DNA from: Linnemannia schmuckeri
Taxonomy: Eukaryota > Mortierellomycota > Mortierellomycetes > Mortierellales > Mortierellaceae
DNA: 64,000 bases
Direction of reading: 5' to 3'
NCBI GenBank assembly: GCA_029449235.1
Contig: JANATG010000003.1
Location: forward strand, 682,001-746,000
Part shown: positions 54,916 to 64,000 of the stretch, one piece after another
Layout of the letters: each line of letters starts with the position of its first letter
How positions within the stretch are numbered: position 1 is the first letter of the stretch
Position numbers and translations under genes: made by a program
The notes under the pieces: generated by a model
Databases searched by the model: none
What the model saw: only the letters and a program-made list of their open reading frames with translations
What the model was told of the DNA's origin: nothing

Positions 54916-57107
54916 TTAGTTGTTGTGTGCAGGAGGCTGGAGGTGTTGATGGATCCATTCACGGACAAAGATCGACGCCTTCATGAAGCGCTTGGTTGAA
55001 TACTTCTTGAAGATAAAGGTGTCTTCTGAGGGCCTTTTCAGAACCTCCACCATCAGTTCCATGCAAGGCAGGAGTTGTGGTTCTGTGTATCCAGAGTAGT
55101 GCGCCAGGTTAACAGTCCAGTCCTCGTGACCCATCATCTTCCTTGCCAGACAGAGCGCGGCCGCAGAGATCAGCGACGGTTGATATGGCAAAAAATTGTG
55201 GTCCAACAGTGGAACCTCCATGAGGTATTTCGCCACCGTGCGCGAATGAATGTCATAGTTATCAGCCTTGGAAATCCTGCGCAAGAAGTTCATGGGACTA
55301 GGGTAGCACAGCTTAAAGCTCAACGCCTGAAGCATGTACCGCTCTGCCTTCAAAATCTCCTTGTCGGTAAATCCACCGTCTGTCATATAGATAAAGTTCT
55401 GGACCGACGGTGCCATCACCTCCTCGTATTTGGCCGCGATGAACAGTGCCGTCACGCCCACCAGTTGAAGCTTCACCAGCGAGACGCCACGTGAAGAGAG
55501 GAAGCGATCGATGAGGTTGACAGCGAGGAAGAGTGTTTCTGGTAGTAACTTGAATTTGTTGTGTACTTCTGCCAGCCAATCCACCAGCACACTCCTCATC
55601 TTCCATGCCAGCTCTTTTTGTGTATCCATGTACTGTGGGTCAGGCATAGTCTCGTTCTAGAAAAAAGCCGAAAAAAAGAAACAGAACAAAACAAAATGAG
55701 TCTAATTTTCTTCGCGACGCGTAAAAAATTAATTACATGAATAATTAAAAACCAGCATGAGATTGAAATGCATAGATGCACTACCTCCAGAGTCTGCATG
55801 TAGTTAAAGATATCGGTCACATATTCTGACACCATCAGTGGATCGCCTTCATCCTCCGCATCCAAATCGTCCCAGCCGAGGAGTTCTTCCCTTTTAGGTC
55901 TTTTCAAGTCCTCTTCCTGTTCGTGATCGCGAGCCAACTCCGCGTCGGCTTCGCATTCCAGCTTGTGCATCACTCCATGTAGTAGCGAATCCTCTGCTGG
56001 ACGCTTTGCTGCGGTTCGCTCCGATTTGACAAGATCGGGTTCGGACTTTATGGCGACTGGTCGCGGTGCGTTATACTCGATTTGGTGCATAACATTGTGT
56101 AGAGACGATTTTGATCCGGTGCCAGGTTCCTTTTTGACAGTGATATGTGGCTTTTCTTGTTGAAGGAAAGTGATTTTGTCCTGTTGGTTAGCGACGGGGA
56201 TCCTCTCTTGCAATGGTTTCCTGACTGCGCCTGGGGCAGGGACATATGTGGTGGCGTTGGATGATAATGTGACCGAGACATGGGTTGATGTTGACGAGGT
56301 TGAGGAGGCGGATGATGGGGCAGCGACAGATGCCCTTACGGGGACCATTGGAATACCATGTGTCTGGAGAGGCTGTTTCTTGGACGGGAGTCGAGACACC
56401 TTGCTGCCACCACTTCCACCGTTCTAGATAACATTATCATTGTTGTTTTCCAGGTACAATTTGGACGTTAATAAATTTTTGGACGTGGAAGAAATCATAA
56501 GCTCAATAATCACCACCAAACCTACACGACAGGAAACATAAAATAAAAAATAACAATCCGTGAAAGCGGGGGTGTAGAGTGTACAGGAGAACAAGAAGCA
56601 ATAGAAGGGGAGAGAGAGGGATGTGTTTACCTCTTTGTCGGACGCGCTAGGGTTGATGTTGTTGCTGGAGTTGTTTGTGTTGGAGGAAGACGAGGCATGG
56701 ACGATGGTCTTTTCACCGAGGACACGCTTCCTAGTTGCTTGGATGGCGCCGGGGGCGGTCTGTCTGGGTCTGGACTGGACGGCGGAGAGGACATCCTTGA
56801 CGTATGTGATGGGCTGGCTGGGTCCACTGGCCACGTTCTCATTGTTCAGACGCCTTGCACCCAGAGCAGGGCGAGATCGGGAAGTCTGTGAAAAAGTGGG
56901 CATAGTCGAATGCAATATGGCATATGTAATGTGTGAGTTGTTGTTATTGTTATTTAGATGGAATGAGCGAGTGAGTGTATGTGTGCGCGTTATTGTTATT
57001 TTGGATTCAAGAGAGAGAGGAGTGAGTGAGTGGAGAGTAGGGCAGGCAAGTGTTCGTTGCTATCGCTAGGAGGAGGAGAGAGTTAAACCTACGTTCTGCT
57101 GCGACAT
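54916..57107 (-). CDS. G2/M B-type cyclin, 549 aa
   Basis: Exons (minus) 57093-57107, 56631-56885, 55785-56423, 54916-55656; introns of 207, 207 and 128 nt, all in phase 0. The first exon codes only MSQQN. Exon 2 holds a destruction box RxxLxxxxxN (RPALGARRLN), the APC/C degron. A disordered Ser/Lys-rich region follows. The cyclin fold starts after FNYMQTLE: MPDPQYM, MRSVLVDWLAEVHNKFKL (MRAIL-type CDK-binding segment), ETLFLAVNLIDRFLS, LFIAAKYEEVMAP (the cyclin-box Lys and Glu). The C-terminal box runs through MNFLRRISKADNYD and HEDWTVNLAHYSGYTE. This is the expected set for a Cdk1 partner such as fission yeast Cdc13 or yeast Clb1-4, driving entry into mitosis. Paralog of 40073-42285 but canonical. 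Starts 456 bp from CNOT9 in the opposite direction. Confidence 0.93.
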
Positions 57108-57563
57108 GATGTGGACCCAGGGAGCATGGAACAACGAAAGGAGATAAAGAGAGAGCGAGGACGAGAGGGGGAGGTGCAAGAGTGAGTGCACTGGGGGTGT
57201 GTAGGAACACTGTGGCAATGGATAAGGGACACAAAGGACACACTGAAAAAATAGCTGTTAAGGGTGGCGACAAACAAACAACCTCTGTGACAGACTTCAA
57301 AAACAAGTCCGCTCGCTGCTTTGTGTGGCTATCAGTTCGTCATATCTTTTTGGACGTTTCTCCAGCTACCAGCTCTTTCAAAGCCGCCATCACTACCACC
57401 ACCTGTCAACAACCACACTCGCTCACTCATTCACACAACAAGTCGACACACAAGTCAACACACAAGGATACAAAGGATATAACTGTATCGGACATCATTT
57501 GAAAAAGCAATCAACCCAACGAGTCAAGGCAAGTACGAACGAAAAGCGGGACGACCATAGGAG
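57108..57563. other. head-to-head spacer between cyclin B and CNOT9
   Basis: 456 bp that must hold both promoters and 5' leaders. CACA/ACTC-rich near 57415-57470. No clear TATA box. Confidence 0.55.
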
Positions 57564-59528
57564 ATGCATTCGATGCAAGGACAACACCCGTCCAACATGC
57601 AGTACATGCATCAGGTCGCTGGGCTCTCGGGCCAGAACAGACAAGGAGCCGGAGGCGCTGGAGGAGGTGCTGGGGGTGGGAGTGCGCAGCCTGGTGGACT
57701 TCCTGCTGGCGGGATGCACCTTGGACCCAACCAGATGAACTTTGGTACAGGAGGAGTAGGAGGAGGAGGCCTCAATGGAATGTCTAATAACCAACTTGCC
57801 ATGCAGCTCCATCAACAACAACAGCAACAACAACAACAGGCTCAGCAGGCACAACAACAACAACAACAACAACAGCAACAGCAGCTCCACCAGCAGCAAC
57901 AGAGACAACAGCAGCAGCAACAGCAACAACAACAACTTCAACAACAGCAGCAGCACCAGCAACAAGCTCAGGCCCAAGCTCAGGCCCAAGCCCAACAACA
58001 GCAACTACAGCAGCAATTCAGGATCGCGACTATTGAGGACGAAAAGATCTACTTGTTGGTCCTAGAGTTGACCAACCCTGTAAACCGCGAGCAGGCCTTA
58101 TTGGAGCTGAGCAAGAAACGCGAGCAGTTTGATGAGCTAGCTCTCGTCCTCTGGCATTCCTATGGTAAGTTTACAGTTTGCGAGTGTCATTTTGACGTGG
58201 ATCCAAGATCCAACAAGAAGTTTACGTCTTGACTTGTGTTTTAGCACAGTTCATGAAGCCAACGTGTCATTAAGCACCTTCGCCTCTTTTCCTCCTTACT
58301 CGTTGTATATGTCCTCAGGTGTGATGGCGGCGTTGTTGCAGGAGATCGTGTCAGTGTACCCTTTGTTGGTGCCCTCAGGATTGACAGCCCATGCCTCCAA
58401 CCGCGTATGCAACGCTTTGGCGCTTCTGCAGTGTATAGCCAGCCACCCAGAGACCAGAGGGCTCTTCCTCAATGGTACTGTGATTGATTCTTCATGTCCC
58501 AGTATATCCAAACACGCACGCGGGCTTGTAAGGAATAACCACTAACGTTTTCATTTGTCGATACTCCCACACATATACCACACACAGCCCATATTCCTCT
58601 CTTCTTGTACCCCTTCTTGAATACAACGAGCAAAACACGACCCTTTGAATACTTGCGTCTCACAAGTCTTGGTGTGATCGGCGCATTGGTCAAGGTAACG
58701 ATACATACACACGCCCCTATGCCCATGCACACACACCCATGTCATTTTTTGTTGTTTGCGTTTTGGTTGCCACTTGCGGTGTTTGTGTTCCCTTCAAGCT
58801 GCAAACTAATTGACAACTCATGCTTATTGTTTCCTTATCTTGATTGTTGTAGAACGACAACACGGATGTAATTACATTTTTGCTTTCTACGGAGATCATC
58901 CCTCTCTGCCTTCGTATCATGGAGACCGGCAGCGAGCTTTCCAAAACTGTAAGCCTCTCTTTCATTTTGTTTGGCTTATCGTATCACTATGATCTTTACT
59001 TGTTCATTGTAAGTTCACAAGTATTCTTCTCTTGTCTCAATAGGTCGCGATCTTTATTGTGCAGAGGATTTTGCTGGATGAGACAGGTCTGGCATACATC
59101 TGCCAGACATACGAACGATTCTACGCGGTCGGCACCGTTCTTAGTAACATGGTCTTCCAACTCGTTGACACCCTTGCCGTCCGACTCCTCAAACACGTTA
59201 TCAAATGTTACTTCCGTCTCTCTGACAACGCTAGGTAACGAGTTACTTGATCATCGACCTGTTTTCGTCTAATGCGCTCACCCTTCATTTTTTATTTCTC
59301 GTACAAGATGATAACCTCCACTTGTGCTATGTTTTGAATTGTAGAGCCCGAGAGGCGTTGAGACAATGTCTGCCAGAACCGCTGCGGGACGCGACATTTG
59401 CACACGTTCTCAAGGATGACCCCAATACGAAGCGATGCTTGTCCCAGTTGCTGTTTGCCTTGTCAGACACTTCTAACAACACCAATAACGTCGCCAACGC
59501 CGCCACTAACAATGGACTGGTCAACTAA
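57564..59528 (+). CDS. CNOT9: CCR4-NOT complex subunit CNOT9 (Rcd1/Caf40), 444 aa
   Basis: Exons 57564-58164, 58319-58474, 58588-58694, 58853-58948, 59044-59234, 59345-59528; five GT-AG introns of 95-158 nt, total length divisible by three. The N-terminal 150 residues are Gly-rich, then nearly pure Gln (about 57805-58015), probably disordered. From EDEKIYLLVLELTNPVNREQ on, the armadillo-repeat domain of the Rcd1 family is clear: ALLELSKKRE, FDELALVLWHSYG, ALLQEIVSVYP, SNRVCNALALLQCIASH, RPFEYLRLTSLGVIGALVK, ICQTYERFYAVG and RAREALRQCLP. CNOT9 binds the NOT1 scaffold and recruits Trp-bearing partners such as GW182-type or Bam/Roquin-like proteins in animals, coupling mRNA deadenylation to repression. 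The armadillo core is highly conserved, and the polyQ extension resembles those of other fungal Caf40. Confidence 0.96.
57805..58015 (+). repeat. CAA/CAG polyglutamine-coding tract
   Basis: Mixed CAA and CAG codons with some GCx and CAC interruptions within CNOT9 exon 1. Codon mixing reduces slippage but length variation between strains is likely. Confidence 0.9.
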
Positions 59529-59979
59529 AATTCAACACGCTTTGCTTATTTTGCTTTTTGGATATCAACGATACCCCCACTCCCCTCTCTCCCGCCCTGC
59601 CCTGAATATCACTTTCCTTCTTGGGGAAAAGAAGTATGAAGGGAGGCATCCTTATATTGCACATCCTTCTTCACTTTTTTCCACACCACTTACTTTTGTT
59701 TACATGTTACATGTTACATGTTACATGTGCGATATTGTACAACTTTTAATCTTTGTCTACAAAACCATACAAACAAAACTTTCAAAAAAAAATATGCTTG
59801 TACAGTTTGTAAAAAAACCTTCAATCTCTCCCATCCTTACCACTACTACGCCTCAATAAATTTTCATTTTGTTATTAGATTCTACCGTTCTAGATTTTCT
59901 GCCCTGAAAGAATATCTTCGCAACATCGTTCCTCTTTCCTCATTCATCTTTTCTCCTTGATCTATCAAAATGCTCATGT
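59529..59979. other. tail-to-tail spacer between CNOT9 and SEC24
   Basis: No gene. It contains a triple TTACATG repeat (about 59703-59728) and AATAAA-like sequences near 59855 suitable for 3' end formation. Confidence 0.5.
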
Positions 59980-62900
59980 TTATCGAGTGGTCCAGAGTCG
60001 GGTATGGTTCTCGTATGGCTTGCTCGAGACCTCGGTCTGGATCTTGCGATGGATCGCGCAGAGGTAGTCGACATAGGACATAGCATCATTGTTCTTGTCC
60101 TCGGCCAACAGACTCAAGAACTCGGGCTCCTCGTGCTGGCCGCGGCCTTGGCGGACTACCACCAAGTTCAAGTACTTGCCACGCTGTTCTTGCATGTACG
60201 CCGCTACCGTCCTCAACTGGTTGCTCGTCTGTGATTCAATTTCTGGCAGGTGGCGCTGTTATTTTGAAAGGGAAAGGGGGAAAAAAAGTCTTAGGAATGA
60301 ATGCGACTGGGATAAGATTATATGAGAAAGTTACACGAAATCAAATAGAGAAGAAAAGCTTACCAAGTTAGGATCAACTTCGTCCAAGGTAGAGACGCCA
60401 AAGACATCCATCAAGTAATTGGAGGGAATATCGCGTCCCAACCAGAGGAACATGCACTGTCCATTCTCCAGCAAGTAAGCTCCTGCAGGATTCAAACGAG
60501 CCACGGAGACGCGAACCAGTGGTGGGAACAGCACGCGCCCTGTAGGACCTCTGACGCCAACCTGCAAAAATGTTAAGAAAAAAGAAAGCGAGCAAGATAT
60601 TAGCTACTAACTACCTTTTCCTTTCAAGACTTAAACGTATCAACTCAAATGAGAGATACAAGAAGCACGGTACCTTTTCATCCATGTCGAAGACGGGGAC
60701 CATACGGGGGTAAAAGAAGGCGATGGACTCGCTGACACCCATGCTCCTAAGCATGCGCATATGATGCACTCTAATGTCACTGTTCATATCCATGCCTGAC
60801 CGGAGAGACTTGGACTTGAGCAGCGTCAGCGCATACAGAGGAAACAACTTGTAGGACTCGGGAAGAATAAGCTATCGATACATATAGTCAAAACGCGTTA
60901 GGCACATTCTCAGTAGAGAGCTTGCAAAAAAAAAGTACTACAGTAGACGCGATCTAAAAGTTTTAGGGTGGGTGGTTTTACCTGGCCGGGAGCGGTTGAT
61001 GAAGCACAATTCTTGCGGTAAGCGGAAAGAATCTTGACGCACTTTTCGGTAAGAGCCTCGCGTACATCGTTCAAGGGTTTGCTTAGTCCTTGTGCAATGG
61101 CTATCGCGTTCACAAGGGAAACAACAAAAGAATAGTCAGTGACATTGCTTACAGTGCCCTCTTCAATGCAGATCAGCGTTAAGTAAAAGTGGGCAATCAC
61201 GTTTACCTCCTTTAGCCAAAAAGTTGATGGTGGTGTCCATGTCAGCCCATCGGAAGACATTGCCCAGCAATGTGGTGACAGGTGTGCTAAAGTTGTGGAC
61301 CCTGACTCTTCTTAATCCATCGGCTGTCGTGTACAGTAGTGCCACCTGGAATGAGGCCTCAATCTTCTCGTCCAACTTGCCATCGTGCTTCACCAAAACA
61401 CCAAACGCCTTCTCAGAGTCGATACCAGCGAGCTCCAAATCAGTGCTGTTCTTCATATGGAAGTTGCCAAAGTGCTCTGTGATCCTGAGACCAGTCGAGC
61501 AACGAACACGCATCAGGGCGTTGTAACCGAAAGGTCGCGTCACCAATTTGGCCAAGTTGCCCTTGAACTTGACAGCGTCGCGCACGGGGTTAAAATTGGG
61601 GAACATGTGCGACTCTCCTCCAGTAATGCTAGAAAGGCAGCCCAAAGTGGCGACGTCAATGTACGCATTGGGGAACAAGAACAGGTCGATGGAGAGACCA
61701 GCGTCGACGCAAGACTCTGCCAACTTTTTGTAAAAGTCGTCCTGAGGCGCGAAAAGAGTTCTCTCCTTATCCGTGCCATAAAGCTTAGAGTCCTCGCGCT
61801 GTTTGAGAGCACCAGGGCCAGATATGGGGAGAGCAGTCTGGAACATGACCAGCTTTCCTCCACGGTTCTCCAATGCCATACGGACTGCCTGAACGACAGC
61901 GCCAATAACGGGATCTGTGGTCTTGTTTTCAGCGAATAATTGAGGGATGGTATCCAGCAATGCCTCAACAATGGACCTAGAAAGTTTAAGCGGATATGGT
62001 GAGCTTGTTGCTGTCATTGTATCGCCAACGAACAGGTGTTGCCTACAGCACATGCTCTGTCAACTCACTTGGAGGTCTCGGGGCTGACCAAGAATCCGTC
62101 GCTAAGTGGCACGAAGACATCGTCCACATCGGGAACAACCATCATCTGCGCTTGTTCCAAGCCCGACTATTTCATACATGATTATATCAAATAGCATAAA
62201 CAGTTAGCGCTTCAATGTTAAGTCCAATGGCATCCATTTTAATAAAATTTCCTGAAGAGTGCTGATAACTTACGGAAAGGTTATAGAAGTGAACTGTCTT
62301 GTCATAGGTCAGGATTCCGACCTGAGCACCTGGTGCCAGTCTAGAGACGCCATTGGCATCCCAAAGCGCCTCCTTGATACCCTCAACGCAGTTGATGAGC
62401 ATGCCGCTCTGGACAGCGCTCCACGAGACGTCAATTGCAAAGACGTAGGCAGCAGCAGCAGGTGACTTGTTCCAGTACTCCTTGGGAACTGCGAATTCGA
62501 TGGTTCCATTGCGCAACTCGGGTCTTTGGTCGATATCCAAGCGACGGCCGCTCATGTCCAAGTTGCAGAAGTAGTTAGGGTCGATCTCGTTCTCAAACAA
62601 GCACAGGTTGCAGACGAAGCGCTGACCACCGTTAGTGAAGATCATGTAGGGATTGATGTATGCCTTGCAGCGACGACATCTAGCTGGTCCTGCATCGCCA
62701 AAGTCAACAGTTTCAATAGGTGCCTAATCAAATGACGAGTTAGTTAACCGATCTGGTTAATTGATCTTTCAAGTACTTCAAATCTTATGGTGAAATAAAA
62801 GAGAAGAGTCTCACCTCATCGGCGCGGAGCTTAGCCAAAGGCTGAATAATAAGACCCATGGGCATCTGAGCTGTGCTGAGAAGATCCTCTGTGTTGGGAA

Positions 62901-64000
62901 CGTTGTACGTTGTCATCCTGAAGAAGCGAGGGTTGCAATTTCCTAAATGAATCAATGATGAACAACCCGTTAATGTGATGATTAAATTCTTTGCGCGATA
63001 GACAAAGATACTCCATGAACAGTAAATTGCTGTGCGCATACCTTCATCGATGGCCATAAAATCCGAGCTGGCAAGAGGAGTGACAAGGGTCTTGGAGGAG
63101 GTGATAAAGGGTGTGTCGTCCCACTGCGCCTGATCATTCTCCTGAACAGCGACAGGCGAAGGGATTTGGTCGGGATCAATTTTTGGTTTGGCGACAGGCT
63201 GAATGGGTTGTTGAGGTCTGAACTGTTGCTGTTGCTGACCCATGCCCATGGACTGCTGAGGCATAGGCGGCTGGTTCATGATGGGCTGCTGCTGCTGCTG
63301 CTGCTGCTGGTAAGGAGCAGGTGGCTGTTGAGCATACCCTTGGCTAAGCGGCTGTCCAAATTGCTGCGATCCATAGGATTGCTGTTGCTGTTGCTGCTGA
63401 CCCATGCCGTTCTGGGCATCATAGGAGTTCATGCCGGGCTGGGGAAGCGGGGGCATGCCGTTGTTCATTCCTTGTGCTGGGGGTACCGTTGAGGGATCGG
63501 TTGCAAAGACGCGCTTTGGTCTTGCTCCTACCTTGGGTTTGTACTATTTGATGTATGGGCAAATTTATATCAGTCAATTGTGTCGCATCGGAGGCGACAT
63601 GACGAGCAAATCCTAATTAAGTGGCGATAGTCAGGTCATCATACCTCTGCAGCTGGCGCCTGAGGTGGTCCTTGAGGAGGAACAGCGCCGAATCCAGGTG
63701 CCTGCTGATCGACGGGGCCGTTCGATCCGAGGGACATGCCAGCCATCTGGTTGTACATGCCATTCATTCCAGCGCCATTCTGTTCAATGAACGCTGCGGG
63801 AGGTGCTTGCTGTTGAGATGGTTGTTGCTCTTGCTGTTGTTGAGGAGGAGTTTGCTGCTGGAAGGGCATGGGTGGAGGCTGGCTGTGTCCAAGAGGGGTT
63901 CCGGCCCTTGCGTAGGGTGGCTGTTGCTGTTGGAGAGGAGATGCCTGCGCGCGCTGTCCAGGAGGTCCATTGAGGGCTGTTGATGTGGGTGTAGGAGGGG
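59980..64000 (-). CDS. SEC24: COPII coat cargo-adaptor subunit Sec24, 5' partial
   Basis: Ten exons in the window (minus): 63645-64000 (partial), 63042-63543, 62815-62942, 62274-62723, 62069-62166, 61207-61976, 60982-61100, 60674-60871, 60364-60561, 59980-60255; every junction is GT-AG and keeps the frame. The N-terminus, which lies partly outside, is Gln/Pro/Met-rich and disordered. Next come YNVPNTEDLL and the zinc finger CRRC-x17-CNLC. The trunk is a vWA-like domain (VFAIDVSWSAVQSGML, VGILTYDKTVHFYNL, SIDLFLFPNAYIDVATLG), then the beta-barrel (RPFGYNALMRVRCSTGLRI), helical part (LNDVREALTEKCVKIL) and gelsolin-like domain (FLWLGRDIPSNYL). Sec24 pairs with Sec23 on ER exit sites, recognises cargo export signals and packs them into COPII vesicles. 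Ends ENHTRLWTTR at 59980. Confidence 0.96.

Noticed and set aside
57495..58004. Minus-strand Leu-rich 169-aa frame
   Set aside because: Antisense of the polyglutamine tract of CNOT9.
1..64000. CRISPR arrays, operons or phage modules
   Set aside because: No regularly spaced repeats with unique spacers and no prokaryotic gene organisation; the DNA is eukaryotic.

Overview
The window looks like nuclear DNA of an early-diverging filamentous fungus, most likely Mortierellomycota-like. Genes have short GT-AG introns, mostly about 95-210 nt (longest 350). The housekeeping proteins (CCR4-NOT subunit CNOT9, COPII subunit Sec24, B-type cyclins) are clearly fungal/opisthokont. There are two very large secreted DUF3712-type repeat proteins, Tc1/mariner-like transposons and long homopolymer runs. 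The lineage call is inference; eukaryotic and fungal is well supported.

Layout. 1-1342: 3' end of a Mut-7/EXD3-like 3'-5' exonuclease gene (+). 1747-18704: an array of six related membrane-protein genes that alternate strand, forming three head-to-head pairs (A1-/B1+, A2-/B2+, A3-/B3+). Each encodes two N-terminal membrane helices, a large Cys- and Asn-glycosylation-site-bearing middle region, a third helix and a tail. Both members of the first pair are pseudogenes; the other two pairs are open. 19288-25716: an intact 3-exon gene for a 2058-residue DUF3712-type repeat protein (-). 28329-34640: its paralog (-), with a different number of repeat units and five single-base frameshifts. 34.6-38.7 kb has no gene I can support.

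38915-39658 (-) is a GNAT-like protein that shares a short upstream region with 40073-42285 (+), a divergent B-type cyclin with a KEN box. 42.3-45.2 kb is AT-rich and holds a 172-bp foldback MITE. 45252-49786 is a Tc1-like DD34E element with about 220-bp inverted repeats. A second, two-gene DD34E element (45568-48468) has inserted into it and carries an unrecognised 399-aa ORF. A tRNA-Thr(AGT) lies at 50448-50519.

The right end is gene-dense: a disordered nuclear-type protein (51545-52651, -), a four-helix claudin-like protein (53016-54061, -), a canonical B-type cyclin with a destruction box (54916-57107, -) head-to-head with CNOT9 (57564-59528, +), then SEC24 (59980 to beyond the window, -).

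The strongest candidate for an undescribed system is the alternating A/B membrane-protein array: duplicated as divergent pairs, decayed as a pair, and with a gene-conversion-like identical tract in the third-helix region. The two-gene nested transposon with its unknown accessory ORF is second. All exon joins were worked out by eye from splice consensus, phase and homology between paralogs, without RNA evidence.
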